DNA of 39,249 nucleotides from Lachnospiraceae bacterium. Lineage in GTDB: Bacteria > Bacillota > Clostridia > Lachnospirales > Lachnospiraceae. Under the pieces are notes generated by a model. The model saw only the letters and a program-made list of their open reading frames with translations. It did no database searches and was not told the DNA's origin. The stretch's first letter is position 1. Every line of letters begins with the position of its first letter. The translations under genes were made by a program, and so were the position numbers. This document shows positions 23,188 to 31,991 of this stretch, piece by piece. Location of the stretch: positions 1 to 39,249 of the forward strand of contig JAETTM010000040.1 in the NCBI GenBank assembly GCA_021769135.1, read 5' to 3'.

Positions 23188-24927
23188 ATGGTTATTCATA
23201 TGAAAGAAAAATTATTCACAAAGGAAAGAATGAAGAACATTGGGATAGGTTTTTTGATATGTTTTTTGTTCACATTTATGCTGTTGATTTTCGGGCCTGC
23301 GGAAATCTATTTTGTGAATGTGGCGGAGTTTAAGTTCGTATATGGCGAGTTTGTGTGGATACTGTCGGGGATTGCGGTTGCCAGTGCGGCTGTGGTAGGG
23401 CTTGCGGCTGCTTTCCTTCCGGCTGCGGCAAGGAAAATTATATGGTCCGTTTTGTTCGGGCTGTCCGTTGCGGGCTACGCCCAGGTAATGTTTATCAATG
23501 AGGGCCTGGATTTGCTGGGGATGAACCCGGAGGGATATCAGGTGGCGAACGGGCAGGCGGCGGTCAATGGCATTATCTGGCTGGCCATACTGTCTGTGGT
23601 GGTTGCACTTTCTTTTTGGAAAGAAAAAATCTGGCGGGGGCTTATTTGTTTCGGGGCAGTTTTTTTAATCGGCATTCAGTTGACGGCATGGGTCTCTTTG
23701 ATGCTGTCGGCGGAAGATATTGCATACAAATACGAGGAAGGGGAATGGTATCTTTCCGGGGAAAACCAATTTATGGTATCGGCCGATAAAAATATTATCG
23801 TCCTTGTGCTGGACTATTTCAGCAATCAATATGTAGAGCCTGCCATGGAAAAATATCCCGATTTGCTGGATTGCATGAATGACTTTACTTACTACGATAA
23901 TACGGACTGTACTTATTTCGGCACATATCCTTCCATTGCCCATATTTTATCGGGCTCGGAGGTGGATCCGTCCATTCCGGTGAATGAATGGACGTCAAAG
24001 ATATGGCAGGATGAAAAGGCACAGGGATTTTATAAGGCGCTGCAGGACCGGAATTATGTCTGCAATATTTATACCCCGGACAGCAATATGATTTGCGGGA
24101 TGAACAGCGTGGAAAATGTAAAGGGGTTATTTTCCAACGTTACCAACGAGGGGCAGGATTTTAACGTGGATTACGGCCTTCTGGTAAAAACAATGACCAA
24201 AATGTCGGGATACCGTATGTTCCCATATGCGGTAAAACCATATTTGTATACGAATGTGGATGAATATTCGGAAATTATTACTCCTAAAAGCAGAGGGGTA
24301 AGCCATGAGAACCACAGGTATTATGGGCATTTGCTGGAAGAACGCCTGAAAACGGACGATACGTCCAATTATTATATTTTCCAGCATCTGTCGGGGGCCC
24401 ATAACTATAATACCAGCGAAAAGGGGGAACTGAAAGAAGATTCCACCTTAGAAGAGACTATAAAGGGCTGCATGGTGATTGTGGAGGAGTATTTGAATCA
24501 GTTAAAAGAATTAGGGGTTTATGACGATGCTACGATTATCGTAACATCGGACCATGGAAGCCCGAGGGATTCCCAGGTAATATTTTTTATGAAAAATGCC
24601 CACGAGACCCATGATGAGATGGAAGTGAGCAGTGCGCCGGTGAGCCTGAATGAGTTCCAGGCCACCATCGCTCAGGCGGCGGGGATTGACTACACGCCGT
24701 ATGGACCGGCGGTGAGCGATATCTCCCCCACGGAACCCCGGGAACGGACGGTGTGGGTCCGTCTGTATGTGGATACCCTCCCTTCTGTGCCTAAATATTC
24801 CGGGGAAGGGGAAAGCGTATCCAATGCTTACTGCGGATTTACTTATACGGGAGACATCGATGATTTATTGGAAAAATACGATGCGGGCCCGGATATTGTG
24901 ATTCCGGAAACGGATGGGTTTTTCTGA
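23188..24927 (+). CDS. Membrane sulfatase-fold (LTA synthase-like) phosphotransferase/hydrolase
   Basis: About 579 residues. The N-terminal 190 residues hold four or five hydrophobic helices (IGIGFLICFLFTFMLLIFGP, then FVWILSGIAVASAAVVGLAA and others). The extracellular alkaline-phosphatase-superfamily domain shows metal Asp in IIVLVLDYFSN, a nucleophile region TYPSIAHILSG, HLSGAHN and the distal metal pair in VTSDHGSPRDSQ. Related proteins move phosphoglycerol or phosphoethanolamine onto surface glycans (LtaS, EptA). Here the transfer or removal of a phosphonate-bearing group is plausible. Start codons at 23188 and 23200 are both possible. It is the last gene of the operon and is followed by a hairpin. 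Confidence 0.82.
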   Translation: MVIHMKEKLFTKERMKNIGIGFLICFLFTFMLLIFGPAEIYFVNVAEFKFVYGEFVWILSGIAVASAAVVGLAAAFLPAAARKIIWSVLFGLSVAGYAQVMFINEGLDLLGMNPEGYQVANGQAAVNGIIWLAILSVVVALSFWKEKIWRGLICFGAVFLIGIQLTAWVSLMLSAEDIAYKYEEGEWYLSGENQFMVSADKNIIVLVLDYFSNQYVEPAMEKYPDLLDCMNDFTYYDNTDCTYFGTYPSIAHILSGSEVDPSIPVNEWTSKIWQDEKAQGFYKALQDRNYVCNIYTPDSNMICGMNSVENVKGLFSNVTNEGQDFNVDYGLLVKTMTKMSGYRMFPYAVKPYLYTNVDEYSEIITPKSRGVSHENHRYYGHLLEERLKTDDTSNYYIFQHLSGAHNYNTSEKGELKEDSTLEETIKGCMVIVEEYLNQLKELGVYDDATIIVTSDHGSPRDSQVIFFMKNAHETHDEMEVSSAPVSLNEFQATIAQAAGIDYTPYGPAVSDISPTEPRERTVWVRLYVDTLPSVPKYSGEGESVSNAYCGFTYTGDIDDLLEKYDAGPDIVIPETDGFF

Positions 24928-24943
24928 AATATCTTTAGAACAT

Positions 24944-24985
24944 ATGGTTATAGTTCATAATTGGCATGAACTATAACCATTGTTT
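24944..24985. terminator. 15-bp perfect hairpin closing the phosphonate operon
   Basis: Arms at 24944-24958 and 24966-24980 pair perfectly around a 7-base loop; the tail TGTTTAAAAA is only moderately T-rich. It sits between convergent genes and could serve both. Confidence 0.65.
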
Positions 24986-25010
24986 AAAAATTCATGTGAA
25001 AATATATAAG

Positions 25011-26048
25011 TTACCATAATTGTCTGGCAATGAATTTAAGCTGGTTTTTACATTTATCTACTGATTTATTTACGCTTACCCTCAATCTATCAATAACTTT
25101 TGTTTCCCCTTCGTTTAATAGTTCCATAGGTTTTGACTCAAAAGAAGAAATACGGCCTGAACCTAGAAAATCATCAAGCATAAATAAATGGTTTTCCGGA
25201 TTACTTGTTGAAAGCAAAGTCCTGTTTTTTGATAAAATATCATATACTTTTTTTAAGTAGACTTTAGTTTGCTGATTTGGTTCATTCCTTGCTCCGGCAA
25301 CAGTAGACCATCCGCAATGAGTTAATACAACCATTTGTATTTTTGGAACATTCATATCATTTTCCGGCAAATATTTTCTAAACTCACTTTGGGGGCTGGT
25401 CAAAGTATTAATGAGCAGCTCTAATGATTTAATCGACTGTTGGTCTGTACGGACCGGGATGACCAAAGCGTCTGCAGCATACCATGCAAGCTGTGTTGCC
25501 CCTGCAAAAAATGGAGATGTATCAATGATACATTTATCTAAGGAATTTTCTGAAAGTTCTCGCTTGATTTCAGTTTCCAAAGAATATAAGATGCTTTTTA
25601 GAGCTTGCTCTTTTTGTGCTTGTTGCAATCCGGAAGTTTGGTTAATGGCCGTAATTAATTGTGATGGCAACAAATATAATTCTTCCGATGAAGGGATATA
25701 AAAATTATTTTTATTAGAAAAATATTGGTTAGTAGCGCCAATATATGAAGCCACTCTTGTTGCCTTACCTAAACCGGGAACTAAATAAGGTAGCAGCATG
25801 TCTTTTACGTTAGTCTGATTGCCTGCATAATAATCTTTATCATAAAAATAAGATAAATTTCCTTGTGGACAGGTATCAACTGCTAATAAATTATCCACTA
25901 AATAACTTAAATTAAATGACAACGTTGTTTTACCAATTCCGCCGCGTAAATTACACAATGCATAAGTATGGTATTTAGGCAACTCTATATCTTCGGCTTG
26001 ATTATTTGCTATATCGAACTGCCTATTAATAATAGTATCCATTGGCAT
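25011..26048 (-). CDS. Orphan ParA/Soj-like ATPase
   Basis: This 345-residue P-loop ATPase of the ParA/MinD class has the deviant Walker A NLRGGIGKTTLSFNLSYL (33-50), where the signature lysine is Arg35 and the catalytic Lys is Lys40. Next comes VDTCPQGNLSYF, where the usual DxDPQGN has Cys60 in place of the second Asp. Walker B-like CIIDTSPF and a VIPVRTDQQSIKSLELL switch region follow. There is no ParB or replication gene beside it. The gene and its upstream region are visibly more AT-rich than the flanks, so acquisition by transfer is likely. Function is unknown: an isolated partition ATPase, a positioning ATPase or part of a mobile element remnant are all possible. Confidence 0.82.
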   Translation of the reverse strand: MPMDTIINRQFDIANNQAEDIELPKYHTYALCNLRGGIGKTTLSFNLSYLVDNLLAVDTCPQGNLSYFYDKDYYAGNQTNVKDMLLPYLVPGLGKATRVASYIGATNQYFSNKNNFYIPSSEELYLLPSQLITAINQTSGLQQAQKEQALKSILYSLETEIKRELSENSLDKCIIDTSPFFAGATQLAWYAADALVIPVRTDQQSIKSLELLINTLTSPQSEFRKYLPENDMNVPKIQMVVLTHCGWSTVAGARNEPNQQTKVYLKKVYDILSKNRTLLSTSNPENHLFMLDDFLGSGRISSFESKPMELLNEGETKVIDRLRVSVNKSVDKCKNQLKFIARQLW

Positions 26049-26114
26049 AATATAATTATCCTTTCTAATATATTAGTTATACATTTTTATGCATTATATG
26101 TAAAACTAATTTAA

Positions 26115-26142
26115 ATTATACACCATTTCTTTATAATGTCAA
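26115..26142 (-). promoter_or_regulatory. Consensus promoter of the ParA-like gene
   Basis: On the minus strand TTGACA (26137-26142), a 16-base spacer and TATAAT (26115-26120) match both hexamers perfectly. It gives a leader of about 60 nt with AAAGGA before the start. Confidence 0.75.
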
Positions 26143-26166
26143 CACATCTCTTATCAATTTGTAAAA

Positions 26167-26200
26167 ATTTTATCCAATTTTATCCATTTCGGGTTTTATC
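26167..26200. repeat. Tandem ATTTTATCCA repeats upstream of the ParA-like gene
   Basis: ATTTTATCCA occurs twice head-to-tail (26167-26176, 26177-26186), and TTTTATC appears again at 26194-26200. The copies lie just upstream of the -35 region. They could be operator or partition sites for the ATPase or a partner. Confidence 0.45.
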
Positions 26201-26445
26201 TACGGTAAAGAAGACGGGCTCTTTGCTGTATTTACATATTTGCACGGATTTTGTAGCATAGAGCAAAACTTTAGGCTTAACTGTTATAAATGTTATTTTC
26301 AATTATTGTCATCAGGAATCCCCGAAAAATATAAAATGGTTGAAATTGCGCAAAAATCAACAAGATAAAATTAGAAATGGAAGTATGGTAACGTATAAAA
26401 TAAATAAAAAGCAGAGCATAAAAGACTGAAGGCAGAGAGAAAGGC
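26201..26445. other. AT-rich gap with no recognised gene
   Basis: I see no coding frame, RNA gene or strong hairpin. It must contain the start of transcription for the carbohydrate operon. A TATAAA near 26393 is the best -10 candidate, without a good -35. Confidence 0.4.
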
Positions 26446-27477
26446 ATGGTTGTTGAGATGAGATATATGAATAATTATGAGGCTTCCCACGGGAGATACG
26501 AAATGATGCAGTATCGTGCTTGTGGGGGGAGTGGGTTGAAATTGCCGCTTATGTCATTTGGGTTATGGCATAACTTTAACGTGACAAGTTCTTATGAAAA
26601 TTGCAGAAAGCTGGTGCTGGGGGCATTCGATTTGGGGATTACCCATTTTGACCTGGCGAACAATTACGGCCCTGTGCCGGGAACCAGCGAGAAGATTTTC
26701 GGGGAGATTCTAAAGCAGGATTTGAAAGAGCACAGGGAGGAACTTCTGATTGCTACGAAAGCCGGTTATGATATGTGGGTTGGCCCTTATGGGAGCGGGG
26801 GTTCCAAGAAGCATTTGATTTCATCGCTGGACCAGTCGCTGCAAAGGATGGGACTGGATTACGTGGATATTTTTTATCATCATAGGCCGGATGCGGAGAC
26901 CCCGATAGAGGAAACGGCGGAAGCGCTGGAGCAGGCAGTGCGCCAGGGGAAAGCTCTTTACATAGGCATTTCAAACTATAATGCTCAGGATACGGAAAGG
27001 ATGGAGAGGGAACTGCAAAAGAGGAACCTGCATTGCCTGATTCACCAGGTACGTTTTTCCATGTTGGAGAGAGGAAATATGGATACGGTGAAGAAGGCGC
27101 AGGAGTTATCCATAGGAACCATAGGCTTTTGTCCTCTCGCCCAAGGGCTTTTAACGGACAAATACTTGAAGGGAATCCCCGATGATTCCAGGGCTGCCAG
27201 CGGAAGCAGATTTTTTGGGAGGGATAAGATAACAAAGGAAAAACTGGAGGTAGTGAGTATTTTAAATGATTTTGCAAAAAATAGGGGACAGACGCTGGCG
27301 CAGCTGGCGCTCATCTGGAACCTCCAGGTAAACACATCGGTTATTTTGGGTGCGAGCAGAATAGAACAGATTTGCGAAAATGTGAACGCCCTTGATAATA
27401 TGCAGCTCTCCAAAGAAGAGCTGTCACAGATTCAAGCAATTCTAAGCAATTACGAAGAAAAGGAGAGTAAGGTATGA
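26446..27477 (+). CDS. Aldo/keto reductase (YghZ-like)
   Basis: This NADPH-type aldo/keto reductase has up to 343 residues. TIM-barrel features are MQYRACGGSGLKLPLMSFGLWHNF, the tetrad region THFDLANNYGP (Asp, Tyr), LLIATKAGYDMW (Lys) and VDIFYHHRPD (His), and the cofactor loop FGRDKI. Resemblance is closest to the YghZ / L-glyceraldehyde 3-phosphate reductase branch. The start is uncertain: ATGs at 26446, 26458 and 26467 are all possible, and the last best fits the family length. Its stop overlaps the binding-protein start by ATGA, so it belongs to the sugar operon. It may reduce an aldose released inside the cell. Confidence 0.9.
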   Translation: MVVEMRYMNNYEASHGRYEMMQYRACGGSGLKLPLMSFGLWHNFNVTSSYENCRKLVLGAFDLGITHFDLANNYGPVPGTSEKIFGEILKQDLKEHREELLIATKAGYDMWVGPYGSGGSKKHLISSLDQSLQRMGLDYVDIFYHHRPDAETPIEETAEALEQAVRQGKALYIGISNYNAQDTERMERELQKRNLHCLIHQVRFSMLERGNMDTVKKAQELSIGTIGFCPLAQGLLTDKYLKGIPDDSRAASGSRFFGRDKITKEKLEVVSILNDFAKNRGQTLAQLALIWNLQVNTSVILGASRIEQICENVNALDNMQLSKEELSQIQAILSNYEEKESKV

Positions 27478-28871
27478 GGAAAAAATTAATTGCCTGCATA
27501 TTGACAGCAGCGATGCTTAGTATGTGTATGGGATGCGGGAACGATTCTGGCGCCAGCCAGGGAAAAGGGGAGGAAAATCAGGCGGAGGAAGCGAGCAGCG
27601 ACACTCAGGCCGAGGGAGATGAAAATGTAAATGCGGAGGTAAGTGAAGAAGCAGAAGGAGAAGCGGATGCGGAAGCCAGTGAAGGTTCCCAGCTTTCCGG
27701 CGAGATTCATGTGGCATCCTGGAATGCATCGGCAGATGGATTGGCAGAAATTGCAGAGAAATTTATGGAATTGCACCCAGGCACAACGGTTATTGTAGAC
27801 AAAGTGGATGCGGAGTATACAAAGCTTTATCCGGCTTTGGCCTCCGGCGTAAACGTACCGGATGTAATGCAGATTCAGCAGACGGATATTCAGGCTTTCT
27901 TAAATAACTATGAAGGCAGTTTTGCAGATGTAACGGATATTGTAGAGCCTGAAAAAGATAATTTTGCAGCCAGCGCAGTGAGCGTAGCGCTGGGTTCAGA
28001 TGGAAAATATTACGGAATTCCGTGGGATATCGGCCCTTGTGCAATGATGTACCGGAAAGATGTTTTTGAAGAAGCTGGGGTAGATGTGGCAACGATTAAG
28101 ACATGGGATGACTTCCTGGAAGCAGGAAAGGTGATTCTGGACAAAACAGGGAAGAAAATGTTTGGCTTCTGTTATAACGGCGCATCCAGCAGCGATGCGG
28201 TGAAGCTGTTTTTGCACCAGCAGGGCGGAACATATTATGATGCGGACGGCAAAGTGGACCTTACCACAGATAAGATGCTGAAAGGCATTGCCTTCCTGAA
28301 AGAAATGCAGGATGCGGGCATTACCATGGATCTTCCCAGTGAATGGGATGACAGGATTACAGCTTTGAATGCCGACCAACTTGTATGCCTGCCTTATCCT
28401 GTTTGGTATACGGGAACGCTGATGAGCTCGGTAGAAGGGCAGAGCGGGAAATGGGGAATCGCTCCGATGCCTTCCTTTGACGGCGAGGGCGGCGAAGTGA
28501 GTATGGGCGGATGTGTTCTGGCTATTTCCGCCAACTCCGAGAATCTGGAATTGGCAAAAGCTTATACGGCATATGCTATGATGGACAATGAAGCGAATGA
28601 AATTAACTTCAAGTGGGGACAGTTCCCGTCATATACGCCTTCCTATGAAGCGGATGCGTTTAAGCAGGTAGATGAATATTTCGGCGTTTCCAGGGGTGAA
28701 ATCTTTACAAAACTGGTAAATTCGCCCAGCATCGATTTCGGCCCGTACTTTACAGATGTGGACCAGTCCATGAGGACGGCCATTGGCGATATTTTCGTAA
28801 ACGGCGCAGACCCGGAGACGGCATTGAGCGAAGCGGCCGAAGCGGCGCAGAGAATTATTGATGCAAAATAA
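27474..28871 (+). CDS. Sugar ABC transporter substrate-binding lipoprotein
   Basis: This 465-residue extracellular binding protein belongs to solute-binding family 1. The signal peptide ends in the lipobox MCMGC (Cys21), and an acidic, low-complexity linker runs to about residue 75. The mature fold starts at GEIHVASWNASADGLAEIAEKF. Family landmarks include GKYYGIPWDIGPCAMMYRKDVFEEAG and GKWGIAPMPSFDGEGGEVSMGG. It delivers a sugar to the two downstream permeases. Its stop is followed by a stable hairpin that probably raises binding-protein output relative to the permeases. Confidence 0.93.
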   Translation: MRKKLIACILTAAMLSMCMGCGNDSGASQGKGEENQAEEASSDTQAEGDENVNAEVSEEAEGEADAEASEGSQLSGEIHVASWNASADGLAEIAEKFMELHPGTTVIVDKVDAEYTKLYPALASGVNVPDVMQIQQTDIQAFLNNYEGSFADVTDIVEPEKDNFAASAVSVALGSDGKYYGIPWDIGPCAMMYRKDVFEEAGVDVATIKTWDDFLEAGKVILDKTGKKMFGFCYNGASSSDAVKLFLHQQGGTYYDADGKVDLTTDKMLKGIAFLKEMQDAGITMDLPSEWDDRITALNADQLVCLPYPVWYTGTLMSSVEGQSGKWGIAPMPSFDGEGGEVSMGGCVLAISANSENLELAKAYTAYAMMDNEANEINFKWGQFPSYTPSYEADAFKQVDEYFGVSRGEIFTKLVNSPSIDFGPYFTDVDQSMRTAIGDIFVNGADPETALSEAAEAAQRIIDAK

Positions 28872-28903
28872 AACAAGATTGATTGCTTAGAATTCATGAA
28901 ATT

Positions 28904-28941
28904 GCCAATATACTCCGAATGGAAATGCGGGGTATATTGGC
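28904..28941 (+). other. Intercistronic stem-loop after the binding-protein gene
   Basis: A 14-bp stem (28904-28917 with 28928-28941, one G-T pair) encloses a 10-base loop. No T tract follows, so a stabilising or attenuating role, as in other binding-protein/permease operons, is more likely than full termination. Confidence 0.6.
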
Positions 28942-29026
28942 GGTTTAGGAAGGGAGTGGGAAGGTGCAGAGCATGGGAAAAATGCCGGGGGTGGAGAAAG
29001 CGTTATATTCCCGAAGAGGGTGCAGT

Positions 29027-29878
29027 ATGAAGAAAATGCTGGTTCCATTTGCATTTTTGCTGCCGTATCTTGTGGTATATTTGACGTTTACGCTTTATCC
29101 GACTGCGTATTCGGTGGTTTTAAGTTTTATGAAATTCAAAGGCGGAAACTTGTCCTTTGTGGGTTTGAAAAATTTCCAGTTTCTTTTTTCGGATCCGGTC
29201 TTTTTTAAGGCGATTGCCAATACTTTTATCATTTTGCTGATTCAGGTTCCCATACAGACGCTGTTGGCGGTTGTGCTGGCTAATTTTTTGAATAAAAAGC
29301 TTCTGCGCTGCAAAGGGCTGCTGCGGATGATAATCTTTATGCCGGTATTAATCGACACGGTAAGTTATTCCATTGTATTCCGGCTGTTTTTTAATACGGA
29401 AAACGGGATGATTAACAACTTCCTGCGAAGCCTTGGGATGGAGGGGCCGGATTGGCTGAATGTGGGGTTTTTATCGAAGGCGGTTATTATGATTGCCATG
29501 ACATGGAGGTGGACCGGCTACAATACGGTTATTATTTTGGGCGGGCTGCAGAATATCCCGATGGAACTTTACGAGGCGGCGGCCATCGACGGTGCGAGCA
29601 CAGGCAAACAGTTCTGGAATATTACGATTCCGGGGATTAAGCCAGTGTTGCTGTTTTCCGTAATTTTGTCCGTAACGGGAACTTTACAGCTGTTTACGGA
29701 GCCATACCTTCTGACCTACGGAGGGCCGGTGAACGAAACGCTGACCATTGTCCAGTACTTATATAAAGTGGGCTTTAAGACGTTCAACTTCGGGGCGGCG
29801 TCGGCAGGGTCTTATGTGCTGGCGATTATGATTGGGATTTTAACATTTCTTCAGCTTAAAGTGACAAAGGAAGATTAG
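29027..29878 (+). CDS. Sugar ABC transporter permease, MalF/UgpA type
   Basis: This 283-residue membrane permease shows MKKMLVPFAFLLPYLVVYLTF at the N-terminus and the EAA loop YEAAAIDGASTGKQFWNITIPG near residue 185. The ATG at 29027 has GAGGGTG upstream; the open frame from 28964 is not protein-like. It forms a heteropair with the next gene, 10 bases away. No ATPase gene is present in the operon, so a shared MsmK-type ATPase elsewhere is expected. Confidence 0.93.
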   Translation: MKKMLVPFAFLLPYLVVYLTFTLYPTAYSVVLSFMKFKGGNLSFVGLKNFQFLFSDPVFFKAIANTFIILLIQVPIQTLLAVVLANFLNKKLLRCKGLLRMIIFMPVLIDTVSYSIVFRLFFNTENGMINNFLRSLGMEGPDWLNVGFLSKAVIMIAMTWRWTGYNTVIILGGLQNIPMELYEAAAIDGASTGKQFWNITIPGIKPVLLFSVILSVTGTLQLFTEPYLLTYGGPVNETLTIVQYLYKVGFKTFNFGAASAGSYVLAIMIGILTFLQLKVTKED

Positions 29879-29888
29879 GGGGTAAAAT

Positions 29889-30713
29889 ATGAAACAGTCA
29901 AAAGTTGGGTTTGTAGCATATGCGGTGCTGATTTTGGCAGCGATTGTTTCCGTATTTCCTTTTGTATGGACTTTTCTGGCTTCTACACATACCAATACGC
30001 AGATTTTTCAGCTGGAATATACGTTGAAAATAGGGAACCATATGCTGGAAAATTTGAGGAATCTGCTGAAGGTTGCGCCTTATTGGAGAAATATGGCCAA
30101 CAGTATTTTTGTGGCAGGGGTTTATACCATATTGGTGTTGCTGTTCGATTCCATGGCGGGCTATGCGTTTGCAAAATTCCGCTTTAAGGGCAGGGATGCT
30201 ATTTTCTTCCTATGTATCGCATCCATGTTTATCCCGCAGCAGGTGTCCATGGTGCCTTTGTTTATCCAGCTTAGCGCTTTTGGGCTGATGGACACGCCCT
30301 GGGCGATTATTTTGCCAGGCCTTGCCAACGTGTTCGGCGTATTTTTGATGCGGCAGAGCTTTATGGGATTTCCGGATGAGCTGATAGAAGCGGCGAGGAT
30401 TGACGGTGCCAGCGATTTCCGCATTTTTTTTACGATTGTGGCCCCGACGATGAAGCCGGCCTTTACTTCGTTGGGGATTTTGTCCTTTGTGAATCAGTGG
30501 GGAAATTTCATGTGGCCGCTGATTGCCATTAATTCGAAGGAACAGTATACAATGCCGCTGGTGCTTTCTTTGATGGTGCAGCCGGGGATGATTATCGACT
30601 ATAGCGCGGTAATGATAGGAGCGGTGATATCTCTGGTGCCCGTGCTTGTATTTTTCCTCGTATTCCAGAAGAACTTCATCGACGGGATTCTGGCGGGGGC
30701 TGTCAAAGGTTAA
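29889..30713 (+). CDS. Sugar ABC transporter permease, MalG/UgpE type
   Basis: This 274-residue second permease starts MKQSKVGFVAYAVLILAAIV. The conserved PLFIQLSAFGLMDTPWAIILP stretch and the EAA loop IEAARIDGASDFRIFFTIVAP are clear. It ends in the usual FQKNFIDGILAGAVKG. AGGGGG precedes the ATG. A short hairpin follows the stop. Confidence 0.93.
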   Translation: MKQSKVGFVAYAVLILAAIVSVFPFVWTFLASTHTNTQIFQLEYTLKIGNHMLENLRNLLKVAPYWRNMANSIFVAGVYTILVLLFDSMAGYAFAKFRFKGRDAIFFLCIASMFIPQQVSMVPLFIQLSAFGLMDTPWAIILPGLANVFGVFLMRQSFMGFPDELIEAARIDGASDFRIFFTIVAPTMKPAFTSLGILSFVNQWGNFMWPLIAINSKEQYTMPLVLSLMVQPGMIIDYSAVMIGAVISLVPVLVFFLVFQKNFIDGILAGAVKG

Positions 30714-30723
30714 CGTGTGAAAA

Positions 30724-30741
30724 AATGCCGCTTGCGGCATT
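30724..30741 (+). other. Short GC hairpin between permease and M24-like gene
   Basis: AATGCCG pairs with CGGCATT around CTTG, 11 bases after the permease stop. The A run precedes it and no T run follows, so on the plus strand it is a weak attenuator or processing site at most. Confidence 0.4.
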
Positions 30742-30785
30742 CTTCCAGGGTATTGGCTGAGGCAGGGAAGGAGATGGTTGTTAAA

Positions 30786-31979
30786 ATGAGGATGAAAAAC
30801 AGGTATGAGCAGATGCAGGTAATAGATGAATCGGAAATGGAAGGCCGCGTGGAGAGTATAAGGGAAATTATGCGCGGATTAAGCGGAAGTACAGCCGGGA
30901 TGGACATGATTTTGGTACTGGACGGAACATGGGAGGGATATAGCCATTGGCTGACCGGTTCCAGGGCGGTGGAGACGGTAATTGTCTTTCAGGAAGGGGA
31001 AATTACGGCGGTTTATGCGGAGGATATGGGCGGTATTCCCTATGAAGATGCGGAATATGGGCATATCCGTTATATAAAGGAACTGGGAACGGAGGATTTG
31101 GCAGGGCCTTTGCGTGGGAAGAAAAATATTCGTATCGGACTGGTACAGCCGGAAGCGATGACGCTGCGGATGCGCCGGATGTTGGAAGAATGCTTCGGAA
31201 ATGTAGAGTTTGTAGACTGCACGCAAAAGGTGGATGTGCAAAAGGCGATGAAAAGCCCGCAGGAGCTTAAATGGATTGGAGAGGCGAACCGAATCCATGA
31301 GCAGATTTTTTATGCCCTGCCATCGATTATCAGGCCGGGTAAAACGATACGGGAAATTAATTGTGAAGTGCGGTATCTGGGTGAGCAGCTTGGCGGGGGA
31401 GGGGAAAAAGCCCTTTATTATGCGATGCAGTACGGAAAAGATAACGGGGAGCCGTTGACATATGCCCTGGGGCTTTCTCCCGTTCCGGAATACAGGGTGG
31501 AACAGGGAGACCGGATTTTTATGATGGTGGAAGGGAACGGCTGCGGCGGGCTGTACACGGCGCTGGGGAGGAATTTTATTCTGGGAGAGCCCTGCAGACA
31601 GACGGTGGAGTATTGGGAAATGGCGGTAAAAGCCCAGGACTTTGCAGCGGCAATGATGAAGCCGGGGGTGAAGCTTAAGGATATTTTCGATGCCAACTAT
31701 CGATATATTACAGGGGAAGGATATCTCACCAATATGCAGAATTACCTTCACAGTTTTGGCTATGTGTTTGGGGAGCGGCCTTATCTCCATGACCGTTCGG
31801 AAACGGAAGCGCTTCAAATGGGAATGCATTATATCGTACATCCCCATGTGCGGATTGACAGAGGAAAGGATACCGGCAAGGTGCCTTATGATGATTATTA
31901 TTGCGTGGATACCTATTATGTGACGGAAGAAGGGGGAGCCAGGGCGAATTCCTATCCCCGGGAACTGGTGATTTTATAG
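30786..31979 (+). CDS. M24 metallopeptidase-fold (creatinase/prolidase-like) protein 1, metal site degraded
   Basis: About 397 residues with the two-part layout of prolidases and creatinases: an N-terminal domain (WEGYSHWLTGSRAVE...GLVQPEAMTLRMRRMLEE) and a C-terminal pita-bread domain from about 175 (VQKAMKSPQELKWIGEANRIHEQIF). The five metal ligands of active M24 peptidases are not kept: the GDxVxxDxG region reads GDRIFMMVEGNG, SDxTR reads TALGR, the GHG region reads LHSFGY and the EPG region reads VHPHV. A metal-independent reaction of the creatinase/ectoine-hydrolase sort, or a non-catalytic role, is likely. ATG at 30774 is an alternative start. Confidence 0.78.
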   Translation: MRMKNRYEQMQVIDESEMEGRVESIREIMRGLSGSTAGMDMILVLDGTWEGYSHWLTGSRAVETVIVFQEGEITAVYAEDMGGIPYEDAEYGHIRYIKELGTEDLAGPLRGKKNIRIGLVQPEAMTLRMRRMLEECFGNVEFVDCTQKVDVQKAMKSPQELKWIGEANRIHEQIFYALPSIIRPGKTIREINCEVRYLGEQLGGGGEKALYYAMQYGKDNGEPLTYALGLSPVPEYRVEQGDRIFMMVEGNGCGGLYTALGRNFILGEPCRQTVEYWEMAVKAQDFAAAMMKPGVKLKDIFDANYRYITGEGYLTNMQNYLHSFGYVFGERPYLHDRSETEALQMGMHYIVHPHVRIDRGKDTGKVPYDDYYCVDTYYVTEEGGARANSYPRELVIL

Positions 31980-31991
31980 GAGGGGTAAAGA

